In this document: piece after piece, positions 32,655 to 45,016 of the stretch | How the letters are laid out: each line of letters starts with the position of its first letter | How positions within the stretch are numbered: position 1 is the stretch's first letter | DNA from: Erpobdella octoculata | Taxonomy: Eukaryota > Annelida > Clitellata > Hirudinida > Erpobdellidae | Length of the DNA stretch: 64,000 bases | Assembly: GCA_963978895.1 (NCBI GenBank) | Contig: OZ022244.1 | Span: forward strand, 25,744,192 to 25,808,191 | Direction: 5' to 3' | Notes under the pieces: generated by a model | The model's input: only the letters and a program-made list of their open reading frames with translations | What the model was told of the DNA's origin: nothing | Databases searched by the model: none | Position numbers and translations under genes: made by a program

Positions 32655-34935
32655 GCGATCTAGTTAGTCTTGTGACATTTTCTGGGTTAAAGTTATGGCC
32701 GCCTCGAAACCGGTCGTTTGTTTGAGCTTTCCCGTGGTTTATAATGACAATTACGAGAGGCGTTTATTTTGTAGTTGTTTTTTTTTTAATTCGAGAGTCA
32801 AACTTGTTGTGGACATGATTTTTAATTATTGAGGCATTTTTCAATTGTGCCAAATTGCCATAATTGTACTCATTAAACTAAGAAAGATAAGAACACATAA
32901 TTAGTTTTATATTGCCAAATAATAATTAGATATTTCTAAAGGGTTAATTATAATCTTTGACATGTGCTAGATTTATGATAATTACTCTGATTGTAATATT
33001 ATTATAATTAAACATTACATCTTCTGTGATTTTAAAAAATTGCATGCACATTTTAACCATGTCTATTTTTTAAAGATATACAATGAGTCATTTCGGTTTT
33101 TTATTTTTGTTAAAATGCATGTTATTGTGCATTTTGCACGTTTCTATTTTATTATTCTTTTTGTCATGGTACGACTTGCCGACAGCTACGAGGTTGATTA
33201 TATATAATATATATTTATATAATATTTTGTTATTTTTATTAAACTCTTCCATTACTCACCTTACTTAGGTCCTCCAGTAGTATTGTTATAAAAAATTTAC
33301 TCTTATTGCAGGATGCAGTTCTTTATGTGTGCTATGGATTATGGGTAAGGCTTATATGAATTCTGTTGGCAATAATTTTTTTCCTGAAAAATGTCAACTT
33401 ATGGCAACAAAATTCTATCCATGCACACCCCTTTTCCCTATCCAATGCTATCGTTGGAACTGCTTCTGTTTGTAGTCATGTTTATATCGGGTTAAAATAT
33501 AATTATTATAATCCTCTTTATGCATAACTTGCCAATAAAAAAACTTTTTTTATCGTAACTGCGTTGCAACTCAAGTCATCAATGCTCAGTTTTTGGTTTC
33601 GTTCTGTGATTTCATATAGGAGTTTGTTTGCACAATATTGTCTTTGCTCATTATCAAATGCATGATACCACCTAGAATATTGTATGTTTTCGTCAGACAC
33701 GTTATCGACTTGCAATCTGCTGATATTTTTCGGCCATGTTTTCCAACATAGCATCTTTGAAAGCGATGTCTATTTTTATAAAAAGATATTGGCTTAAATT
33801 ATTGTTGATATTGTACTGTTACAGGTCGCGTGTTTTCTAATGTTTGTTTTGTATTTACTGTTGTATTCTTCGTTCCTTTCGAATGTCGTTCGCTACAGTG
33901 TTGTATTTTTTGGTTGGATTTTTATTTATAAATACAGTTCAATTATATCATTTTGTGGTTTTTTTAACTATCACGTGTGGAAAGTCTCTGATTTCTAAGT
34001 TCAAACATCTATTATTAATCTGAGATCTTCGACTTAAGAGAAACTATACTAGATGCGAAATCAAGCCAATCATGGTCTCCAGGCTTCTTAGGACTACAAT
34101 GTGGGCTTTATTTCTGCTCACTTTGTTCCAGTTTTGATCATTTTTGAAAGCCTGGCTCTTAAAGCTTTAGCCTACCTATTCAGCCTAACGAATTTTAAAA
34201 CAAAACAGTTTAGAGTCTCTATGCATTGTGCTGTAAGACTGAAATAGAAGTATTTAGGAATTACCAAAGTATTTGCTTCGGCAGATCATAATAATTTGAT
34301 TCTTTTTCTGTCTCCTAGATTATTTAGGCTTAGACTAACTCACAGTGAGCAAGGCAGAGTTTAGCCTGAATGGCTGGCCTGGATAAACATTTAAATGAGT
34401 TCAACAGGACTGACTTTTGGTCTTGACAGTGCTTTCTTAGAAACATTTTTATTTAGTTATAAATTTAAGAAAATGGGTTGTTCATGAACACACTACTAGC
34501 ATACCTAAAAGAGTGGGAAGGTAACAACCTATGTGATGATCAGGGGGCTGGAAAGTCGATGAAGGCAGAGTTTAAACTGTTTTTGGGACGTTAAAAAGGA
34601 AGTTAAGAAACGTTGCATGAAAGAAAAACCATATTATCGAATTTCAATAAATATTGAGCAATAATTGACCATCACTGTTGTTGTTTAATTTGACTGAATT
34701 ATTCCATGATAATAGGTTTTTTCAATTTTTTTTATTATTTTGGTGACAAACGGGGAGGGGTTAAACTTATTTTGACGTCATAGGGTTCTAATTTGCTGCG
34801 ATTAGGAATAAATAAAAAAATTGACCTAAACTGTGCGAAATCATTTATAGACAGCCCCTCAATCGCTAAAGCACCAACAGCATAATCAATTGATAACTAA
34901 AGAAAAAGTTTGAGCTCTGTTGTTATAAAGTATCA
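32655..34935. other. Intergenic sequence with one unexplained frame
   Basis: Between the MMD-like and EndoU genes. A minus-strand frame at 33,518-33,754 (78 codons; WKTWPKNISRLQVDNVSDEN near its start) follows an acceptor-like sequence and reads like protein, but I recognise no family. It could be an exon or a transposon scrap. The remainder is AT-rich with no supportable feature. Confidence 0.35.
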
Positions 34936-37900
34936 TCAGTTGCTGAGGGAGCGAGGAAAAGCGGACCCGATGGAGCGACCGTGCGAATAAGTAGACACCT
35001 CCAGTTTATAATTTTTCAGTTCGACGGCCGGATGGTTCCTGTAAGACATGAGATACACCAGAGTGTACATGGACATCTCAAACTCGGGACTCGTTCCGAC
35101 GAGCATCGAGCCGATTGACTTTCCGCTTCTTCCCTTCCAGATGAACTGGAGAGTCATCAGTCTTGGATGCGTCTCGATCTCTTCCGTCTGTTTGATAGGG
35201 ATACAAATGTTTAAATTACTGTATTATAACTGGACATAGTGTTGACAGATTATATGATAGTGTTGAGAGATTATATGATAGTGTTGAGAGATTATATGAT
35301 AGTGTTTACATAGTGTTGAGAGATTATATGATAGTGTTTGCATAATGTTGGCAGATTATATGATAGTGTTTACATAGTCTTGACAGATTATATGATAGTG
35401 TTTACATAGTGTTTACAAATTATAAGATAGACTACAAGTGTGTGTGGTATCAGGTTCGAATAGTTTGTATATGCTAATATGGTGTCTATTTAGTGCTTCA
35501 AATTAGCATAACTGTCTAAATTAGTTCTAAATTTATAGACAGATGGTGGTCTGGTGACTAGTTGGGCTGTACTCCGATTGGCCAAGTCGAAATTCAAACT
35601 GCCGATTATCTAAACAGCCATTGTTACATCAAAACACGTATCATCGAAACATGCATCATCGAAACACACATCATCAAAACTCACTGTGCCTCTCCGAAAA
35701 TATCCTCTGTAATCAAGATGTCCGTCCCTTTCCTGGAGATAAAACTGAATCCAATTGTGGAACCCCGACACCTCAGATCCTCTTTTCTCACCAACAAAGA
35801 CATGTTCAAACCCACATGAGTTTTTCTGTCTGCATTATTAAAAAAATTTTATATAAAAATGACTGTTTGTCTGTCTTTTATACAAATCCAGCCGCTAGAC
35901 CAATTTGAACTAAATTTGGCATGGAGGTAGTGCTCAAAGAAGAAAAAAGTTATGTGCCATCTATAACAAAATACTAATATTTAAAAAAATCAGTATTTTA
36001 TTTTATATGGCTATGCCCCTGCCATTGCTACTAGGCAGTACTAGGTAATCAATTTTGCCAGATATAATTATGCAGATAAGCAGTATTTTACGAGAGATAA
36101 CTTGAAATAAAAGAAATCTAAATTCAATGGCCATTTACCTATCCTGGTGCAATCTCTTGTAAAGCTTAAACCATAGTTCATAAAGCAGGTTCTTGAACTG
36201 TTGTCTATTAGACGTGGCCTTGCCCTTACCGACGAGAAAGGTATGCGCTTCTCTCATGACACTTGTGTTCATGACTAAGTTGAGAAACTCATCAACTTCT
36301 CCTCTCTCCTGGTTCGATTCTTGTTCTTCTATTCCAGTGTCCTCTGCGTAGTTGTCCAGTAAAGACTTGAAACCTGGAATCAACATAGAGACGAAATGAA
36401 ATGTAAACTTTAACAGAATTTTAGGCTTTCTGATAGGTAACATTTTAATAGTGGATATTTTCGATGTCAGGTCGGTTGATTACTTCTGTATGTTGGCTTT
36501 GCAAACACTCTCGATTCATTGAAGCTCGAGAAAAGATTTGTCCGGGCCCTGTCCGTCAAGTTCCAATTCATAGAGTTGACGTAACCTTCAATATGTAAAA
36601 CATCAAGATATCACTCAATCAACATAAATATTTATTATAGAGCGATTGTTACAGAGCTCGATGGTAAAACAGTAACGTAGCTTAGGCAGCCACTACCAAT
36701 TAGCATGCTGCTCGCCATAAGCATGTGTATTCGTTCAAGTTTGAACTAGAGATGAAAATCTATCCAAACCTGAACACATCAAACTTGAACCTTACTTTTT
36801 AAATAATCGAATCCTACAAATTTTCACCAATGATTAGTTTCACTATCGATATTGAAATATCTTTGAACTAAAAATTATTGTTTACTGAGTTTAATATTGT
36901 TATTGCATATTTTTGAAGATCTACGCACAACAGTTTCGCTGCAACTTATTAGATTAAACGATTAAAATAAAGAGCAACAATAAGTTTGCAAAAGGTGCTA
37001 ATGATGCAAGCAAGATCTGTAAAAGTTAGTTACATGAGGAAATGCAAGCCTGGTGCCGCAACATGTGAAAAAATGATAGTTAGTCTCTATTAGCTATACC
37101 TGTGACTACTAAAACCAGTAAAAGATTCTTTAAAGTTGTATACTGAGTGTAAGTGATTTTTTTTATAATAGATTAGCTGTCTCTTCTCCTTTATCCAGGC
37201 TTGGGACTGGTTCGCAATTAACAAGGCAGAGTTGAGTGACGTGTGTGAAGTTAGCCTGAGGCTGGGCTGTGCTAATTAAAATTTTTAAAAAATTGCATGC
37301 ACTGGGGCTGTGCTATACATTGTTGGATAGGGTTTAAAAAATGAAATCGAATGGTATATTTGGGTTTTTTTTCGGTTCAACAAATAAAAAAGTTATAAGC
37401 CAAAAAAGACGATTGTCTGACGAAAATTGTATAAAATCAGTCTTGGCTCTTCTTTGAGAAATTCGATCTTTTTTTAACTGCTGCACTGGGAATATCCGAG
37501 ACGCTTGTTTTTAAATAATTCAATATTAAATCCAACAGTGTAACTTTCGGTTTGCCCGAAGAAATTGGTATACGGTCAAACGTTTTATTCGATAACTTTT
37601 TTATTTATTAACTTATAGAAGCAAAAGTGTGAAAAACACCGAGTTTGTGAGCGCCTGCTATATGTTTTAGTTTTGGTTTTTATTCTGAGTTTTTGATATG
37701 TTATAGAAACACATAATAGCTTCAATATGACACCTTGCTTGTTATCAACTTTTGGCTCGTTTTTGAGATATACGCTTTATGCTTAAAGGCGCTTTATTCA
37801 CTCAGTGGTGGGGATGAGAGCATTCGTGTGAAAAACACAGAGTTTATGTGCGCCTGCTATATATTTTAGTTTAGGTTTTCATTTTGAATTTTTGATATGT

Positions 37901-38952
37901 TTTTGGGGCACATAATAGCTTCAAAATGACACTTTGCTTGTTATCAACTTTTGGCTAGTTTTTGAGATAAACGCTTTATGCGAATTACACTTTCGGGACA
38001 TAGAGAAATATTTGTTGAGTTTGTATTCATCCGTAACATATTTCGGAAGAATTTTCAGTTTTGAATTTTTAATATGTCATAGTTGCCCATATTTACTATT
38101 TAATGGCATTTTGCTTTTATTTAAAAATTAGTTTTTATCAGAGATATTTAGTCCAAGCCGAACGCCACATTACCGATCATTTTGTTTACATTTGAAGAAA
38201 ACTAAAATAGGTTTTCTGAGGAAACGTTTGGGGTTTTCATAATAAAAATTAATAAAATGTAGTTATTTTGAGTTGCCTAATAAATACCGATACTTTTTTA
38301 TTTTTGAAATTTTTTTGAGTACCTGCTAGCTTGACACATGCATTTTACTGCACATTTCCTATGTTACGAGCGCCTGCTGGCTTGACTCCAGTTTCTCGAA
38401 GTAAGAGTCAATTGATATATTTAAGCATTAAGATGGAGTGAGTCTGGGGATATTGAAGCTATCGCTATTGGTGTTAAAGAGTATCAAGCAAATCAGGTAA
38501 AAAAACAGTGCAGCCTGCAGGTTATCAAGAAAAATAAATTTGGCCAATAATAACCTTGAAGATTTAGATTGTAATCCTGCTCCGGGTTGCATCTGGTGTG
38601 ATCCAAGTCCCATAGTTTTGAAAGTATTGTTGACAGTTCTTGGTTATATCGTGGTTGACCATGACCATGACTAAAATAAGTTAAATAAGTATAATTGAAC
38701 ATGTAAGACAATTCAGACACATTTTTGTTTCACATTTTAATAGATAAGGCAAAAAACTTCATTGCCTAAGTCTTCTAAGAATTGGAGACTTGAATGTCGG
38801 AATTTCTAATTGCTGATTATTTTAATCCAAATAGGAGAATTTTTGTTATAATTGTTATATATGGGATAGGAGGAGTGACTCAATAAAATAACTAACCAGC
38901 GAATTCCGCCCAACAAGGAAACTAACGTAGATATTAAAATAAGAAACTTCAT
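34936..38952 (-). CDS. Secreted EndoU-type endoribonuclease, catalytic residues intact
   Basis: EndoU (XendoU) enzymes cleave RNA at uridines. Six exons on the minus strand: 38,897-38,952, 38,555-38,670, 36,484-36,585, 36,139-36,373, 35,685-35,829, 34,936-35,187, giving 301 residues. Exon 1 is a signal peptide ([16 protein letters not shown]), so the product is probably secreted. The domain runs from [13 protein letters not shown] through SLLDNYAED to the active site GFEHVFVGE (Glu178, His179, Glu184) and [12 protein letters not shown] (His194). Lys241 or nearby precedes GTSPEFE, and the protein ends SIGSAFP. Exons 3-6 have exactly the same lengths (102, 235, 145, 252) as the upstream paralogue. 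Intron 5 holds a minisatellite, and intron 4 begins with an ATAAAAATGACTG stretch like Helitron 5' ends. Confidence 0.93.
35237..35428. repeat. Minisatellite in EndoU intron 5
   Basis: Imperfect tandem copies of units built on AGATTATATGATAGTGTT, with 24-base and longer (about 37-base) variants. Entirely intronic. Confidence 0.85.
37629..37982. repeat. Two direct copies of a ~155-bp segment in EndoU intron 2
   Basis: Segments at about 37,629-37,782 and 37,829-37,982 share GAGCGCCTGCTATAT, TTTTGATATGTT and TTGTTATCAACTTTTGGCT in the same order, with moderate divergence. A weaker third echo follows to about 38,170. Identity unknown; probably an old transposon duplication. Confidence 0.6.
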
Positions 38953-40411
38953 CACAGAAATAAGGACGAAAATATATCTACTTGTTATTGTCTCCCAATC
39001 TTTCCTTCTTAAATAAGCACAACCGTGCCACACATAGTATAGTCCACAGCGCAAGCTGACGAACTGCGCAGTGCAAACTTGTGTTGTGGTCTTGTGTTTT
39101 GTTAGAAGACCTGGTATTGTGTTGTGTGTGTGTTCGTTTTCAATTTTGTAATTGTGCTCTACTTCTTATTAGTTTAGTTAATAATTGAATCGCCCTCATC
39201 TGGTTGTGAGAGGGATGCATTTGCACTTGCGCGTCTTTACACTTTCCACGGTCTTTCTTGGATTCAATAAAAATAAATTTTAAAAAACTAAATTAGTACT
39301 ATTTTGTTTCTTTTCAGCTCAGTTGTTATTAGAAATTATTGATTATTCGTGTAAAAACGTTCTCATTTTCAACGAGCAGTTTTATCAGTTTCCTCTTTCT
39401 GCTATTTGCTATTGATTTTCCCGGTTTCAAATTCCTTGCAATGGGTTTTTATGAATGAGGGGTATTACTTCAAACTTTTTGAGAATGAAAAAAGCACAAT
39501 TGTAAAAAAAACATTGTACATCAGTTTATCTGTGGAAATCTTATTAAAATAAACAACAAGATTTAATCTTAATTCTCACTGAGTTTGGAGAGCATGACAA
39601 AATAACAATATGACTGCTGTGGCATTAAACTTTTGAACTTATCGTCTTCAAAGACAGAACTTTGTCCCCAGTAATTCCCAATTATTATGTGCAAAGTCAC
39701 TACAATGCCACTAAGCTATAAATTAAAATAGTCTAGACAAAACTACCATTAGAATATTTTAATTTTAGCTTGTGCCATAATTATTATTATTAGTGCTTAA
39801 CAAAAAAAACATTCTGGTTGTTCAGAAGATTTGTATTTAAGTATCTATATTTACCTTGTATTTAAAGCTATAGCATAAAAAACTAAAAAAATAAAATAGA
39901 TGGATTGGGGAAATGGAATATTTGGGCTGAGGAATGGAAATTTTTCAAAACAATGCCTTCATATTTTAATTATTGTGGAATAAAATTTTCATGCAAAATA
40001 AATACATTTAAAAACCAATACATGTAATGGACATTAAATATCAAAACTTCATGATTTGTTTTTGCAATACTTTTTATAACTTACCTCTTCCAATCTTTCT
40101 CTACCTTAAGAGTTGATGTTATAAAAGTTATTTAACTTTTACTAAAATCAGAGAACTGAAACATACAAATTCACTTCAAAGCCACTTAGCTAAGTGGCTG
40201 TTTTTCTTTTAAAGATGGATAACTATTTTTAGAAGAAAATAAATTCAAAACACAAAATATTTTTTATTTTATAACTCAACATTCATACAATTTTTTTCAA
40301 ATCTATAAAATAATGTATTTCAATAGGCAATTACTAAGAAATGACTAACAAAAAATAACAAAACAATGAGTTAAAATAAACTATAATACAATACAAATAT
40401 TCTAAATGAGA
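38953..40411. other. Spacer between the tandem EndoU genes
   Basis: AT-rich spacer holding the presumed promoter of the downstream EndoU gene (near 38,953-39,200) and the 3' flank of the upstream one. No other gene or clear transposon end was seen. Confidence 0.45.
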
Positions 40412-43287
40412 CTAATGAGAAATGAAACGCATTTCCGCAATGTCAATACTGAAAGTATTGAGCTTTTTAGTAACCAGTTTTACAGTATTGTGACCAAACT
40501 GGTAATAAGGTTTGACCTCATTTCCCAGGAGGTGCACCAGTGTGTAGAAAGCAATTTCAAATTCTGGTGAAGTCCCGATCATAAGAGCAGATTTGGCCTT
40601 AAATGCTTTCTGCCATCTGTATTGAATGGTAACAAATCGAGGGCTTCCATTGTGCTGGAGGATCTGTTGATGGAGGAATATAGTTGTAGGTTTCAGAAGG
40701 TTAGTTCGCAAAAGTTCATCTAGTGCATTGGATTACATACTCACTGTCCAAATAATTTGCATATGTGTGCGTATGGGGAGAGAGGGGGTATTCCAACAAC
40801 TGGAAGTTTACGCAAAAATTAAATGATAAATCATATAACAACATATGAACATAATTTGCTATGTCATTATGTAGTCATTTATGTTTGAAATTTGCATATC
40901 CCTGATAGGTGGCTCTATAAATTCTGCCATTTTCGACTATTACTGTTATAATTTATAATAGTTCAGATTATGACGTAGTACAGATAAATTTGTTGCATTT
41001 TGAATATTTTTTAAATCAACAGTTGGTGGTAATTTTTTATTTAGTCTAATATTTATAATTAAATATAAGCCTGTTATGTCATATCATTTCATACAAGATG
41101 TAAGCAAGCACCTGCAAAATTATCAATATGACAACCATTTCCTCAGCCTTCAAGAATTTTCTAAGAAGAAATTGACTACCTTTTAGAGAAAATATGAAAG
41201 TTTTCGGCACAAGGCGTTTTTGGGTGTTGCCCCCAATTCGCCTGGAAAATAGCAACTCTACGGTGGTCTTACGCATTTTTATACTGCAGGGGGTGTAATT
41301 CCACTGTGAATATGTACACATAAGAAGAAAGGGAGGTTTAAAAATGTACAAGATGCAACAGGGGGAGGGGGTGTCCAAATCTGTAATTTATTGCGTGTAC
41401 TGTATGGATGGCCCGTCATAACATTGTTTAGTTCTCATTTTATGTGACTTATAACTAATTTGTTCACATAAATGTATAAGAATATCTTTATAAATGCAAC
41501 AATGAAACTTACAGTCTCTTTTTCAAAATGACCCCTGTAGTTGATGTTGCCCTGTTTCTCTTGGAAATAAAATTGAACCCAATTGTACATTCCTTCCACT
41601 TCGCCTTTCCTTCTTTCGCCCAGAAAAACTCTCTCGAAGCCGCATGTTGTCGGATAACTGTTGATGTCGGTTTTAAACTTTAAAGTGAACATGCCGTTCT
41701 AACATTTGAGGACATCTATTGTATATTATAAATAACCAATTAATGGTGTCATCGGGTAAAAATAATTTTAGTCTTAAAATGTAGACCGTGATGAATTTTA
41801 AATTTTAAGAGATACACTTATTAAAATGAAGCCAAAAATAGAAAGATAGAATACATTTCTTATACAAAATTAAATCAATGCTTCTATAGTGAAAAACTTA
41901 AGCAGGATTGTTGTTGAAAAATTCACAAATTTCCACTTAGTACTCACTGTTCTTCATAAGAGTGCTTCTGGAGTGCAAACCAAATCGCCAATAGTTGAGC
42001 TTGGAAAGCTCTACTGTTTGATGGAGATTTGTAACGACTGGACAAGAACTTGTGAGCTTCTTTCATTATCCTCGTGTCCATGAGGTGGCTTAAAAAGCTG
42101 ACTGCTTCTTGCTGCTGCCAGCCACCTATGTGTTCCTTCTCTTCTGAATCTGATCTGTAGTTGTCCAGCAGCATGTGAAGAGCTGTTTTTTTTTAAATAT
42201 TCAATTGAACAAGTTCAAAATATTTCATGCTACAATTTCATTTCCAAGTTTTGTGCATTAAGATTACAATATTTCCAAGTATATATACATGCCTTTGAAA
42301 GTATTGCGCTTGAAGAGTTTTTCTTCATTCACGTTTGTTATCAACGATCCATTGGCCATGTCTGGGTAGTGAGGATAAATAGACTTGACAATTCCTGTTA
42401 TATAAAAAATATAAAAAATATTACATACAAACATCCTAGATGATTTCAAAACTGTTAGTCCGAGAAAAAAGTATCTATTTAGGAAATGATCAAGAAACAA
42501 AACAACATACAAACCTTGTAAGTTGATTTTGTAATCAGTTAAGTAGGTGAGTCTAGTTTCGTCCATCAACCACAACTTGTGAAGAAAATGAGACAGTTCC
42601 GTGTTGACCATGGAGGGATCGAAACGATTCCGTCTCTCGTAATGGTAAGACCCGGATGCAACGCTGTAAGTTGAAAAAAATAATAGCATTGGTCAATGTT
42701 TTTCTATATGTAGTACTTAAACTTATTTCATGCAAATATAGTCATAGTGGTGTTCATTCAACAGATATACATTTGTTTTTTAAAGCCGTGATGGCTCCCA
42801 GGTTGTGTGACCTTTAGTTCTGTATTAAATAAATAAATATCTGAACCTAATTGTTTAGAAAAAGTATAGGTTATCTTTCACATAAACGGCCCGGGCTGAA
42901 TCTTCCAATAAAATAGTCCTATTTTGTTACAACCTTAACCCTAACACTAATTATCACTTTTCATCTTGTTTATAGCTAATTATTGCCGAGAATGTATTAT
43001 TCTTTCACACAGCGGGCCGTTTATGTGAAAAATTACCAAAGTATACATTTCATAACCATATACAAAATAAATGTTGTGAGTTTTAGGCATAAAACTTGGA
43101 AATATTTTTTCAATTGTTAAGAGCCATTTATTTATAAAAAAAACTCAATAGGCTACTAGGCCAGCTGCTTATAATATAACTTTCTCATACCAAAGTATTA
43201 AAAAAAAACAATGGGAAAAACCACTTACCGACGGAAATCTCCAACAATCGCTACTAATACGACAAGCAGCACTGAGTATATTTTCAT
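40412..43287 (-). CDS. EndoU-like secreted protein, predicted pseudoenzyme
   Basis: Six minus-strand exons: 43,229-43,287, 42,515-42,663, 42,293-42,394, 41,948-42,182, 41,513-41,657, 40,412-40,663, joining in phase to 313 residues. Exon 1 encodes a signal peptide (MKIYSVLLVVLVAIVG). The fold signatures remain (HFLHKLWLMDETR, LLDNYRSD, NWVQFYFQEK, MIGTSPEFE). The active site has changed: GFEHVF reads GFERVF (Arg191 in place of His) and the FHNW motif reads MYNW (Tyr206 in place of His). Both acid/base histidines are lost while Glu190 and Glu196 stay. The C-terminus also lacks the IGSAFP end. The open frame and intact splice sites argue against a pseudogene, so a binding role without cleavage is inferred. 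Intron 3 appears to use a GC-AG pair, which alone keeps the frame. Confidence 0.9.
42869..43037. mobile_element. 169-bp hAT-type MITE in EndoU-like intron 1
   Basis: Terminal inverted repeats of about 24 bases with few mismatches: TTTCACATAAACGGCCCG on the left, and on the right its complement preceded by GGTAATT. It is flanked by perfect 8-base target duplications AAAGTATA at 42,861-42,868 and 43,038-43,045. No coding capacity. Confidence 0.88.
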
Positions 43288-45016
43288 TTTGTAAATAAAC
43301 CGGATCCAATGACCTTATCGTTTTAAATGTCACGTCGGTTTTAACTGCAGCAACAAAATAGCTTACTGAAACGACATCATGTCTAAAACCAGTTGACTTG
43401 GTTTGATCTCTTATTCTCTTTTCATACATGTATTGCGGCCGACTCAGGTGAATCTCTGAAAGGAATTACCTCTGGTATTTTCCACTAAACACTTCGACGA
43501 TTGACACCTGACAAAAGATAATAAACTATAGTTGGTTAAATATATCATTACATTTTTATCAATGCAGTCTAATTTTATTACAGTTGTTACACTGAAAAAA
43601 TTAATTTCTAAACTGTTTTGTGCAAAAAAGTATATAAAGTAGATTCTGCCTAACTCAAATTTCGCGCGTCATGCTAACATGTAATAAAGTGTATGTAATG
43701 CTGTAATGGTACCTTAGGTACCTATATTAGGCTATATTTATAACAACCATAATAACAATAGCTCCCCTGTGCCTTTAATTGACATGCCTGGAAGAGATAC
43801 AACATAACTATCTAAATTTGATCAAACCTGCGTGTCTTTAACCCTATTGTTAAACATTATTTATGAGTATTAATATTTTTTAATTTGTATATTTGATTTT
43901 TATACTAAAGTTAGATTAAATACCAACGTTGTAAGCTACACATTCTGTCAAAAATGTAAAAAAAAACATCAATTAGGTATATAAAGGATCAACTTATCTG
44001 TAGACGTTTAATGATATACTAAAAACAAGTAAAGGAAAAAACGAGTTTTTCAACCCAAATTTTTTTATTTTTTTTAATTGAATCATCCAATTATTGTCAT
44101 CCAATATAAAGCTATGCTGAAAGTTTCAGCTTCCTAGCTAGTCAAAAAGCTAGTTAAATTTTACTTGCAAGATTTGCGTACAGAGAAAGACACGCACGCA
44201 CACAAACAGAAATAGTAACCTAAATAAAAGTTTTTAAAAAAATTTAGCTTGGGATTTTTCGGAGGGGGAAAGTCGGGTTTTTAGGGGGGAATTGAGCCCG
44301 GCTGCCTGAAGGAGATAGAAGTCACTGAACGCGGTCACTGGCAGGGATGTCGTAGGCTAGGTACTTTTACCTTTACCAAAACTTCAAACACAATTATATT
44401 TTCGTTTTCGAAAAAACCTGATAACTAGGAGAAGGGTAGTCGTCGGCACTTTTCCCGAAATTTGTCAAACACTCATAAGCTGCAATATCAATTTTTTAAT
44501 TTTAAAATTTCTCTGGGAACCCGCGACGGTTTGTGGAAGGAAGATCGCCCATCCCTAAGCGGCTGATTTAATACCCAATATTACAGTGACTAGCACTAGC
44601 ATTGTACCTCAGTGGCGTGCCTGATGTTTTTCTGAACGGAGAGGGCTTGTTGAAGCAGGGGCAAATACAGGGGAGGGTCATGGGGATCCGGACCCCCTTT
44701 CGCTGTAAAATACTCAAATTATTTAGCACTTTACAGGCATTTGCATGATCTAAAAGCCTAGGCGTAGAAATTTGTCTAGGGTACAAACAGTTTTCATAAT
44801 GTCCGCTTATTTGTATTTTTAGTCTGCTTTACCTTTCTATGTAGATTTGAAATTATCCGACTTAAAGTAAATCTAGGTCTTTGACAAAGTTATGCTGTTT
44901 AACTTGTTTACGAAATTTTATTTGAATTGTACAAAATGAAATATACAGATCTTAAGTTTACAGATATTTTGCTGCAAAATTTGATAAATTTTTTACAGCA
45001 GCTTGTAGTAGTATCA
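43288..45016. other. Intergenic sequence, no gene seen
   Basis: Upstream region of the EndoU-like gene. Around 44,080-44,240 a segment with AGCTTCCTAGCTAGTC and a run of short ACAC-containing words looks like an old dispersed repeat that I cannot name. Open frames here have no recognisable domains. Confidence 0.4.

Noticed and set aside
40412..43287. EndoU-like gene as a plain pseudogene
   Set aside because: All six exons keep phase and splice signals, and there are no stops or frameshifts. Only the active-site residues changed, which fits a pseudoenzyme better.
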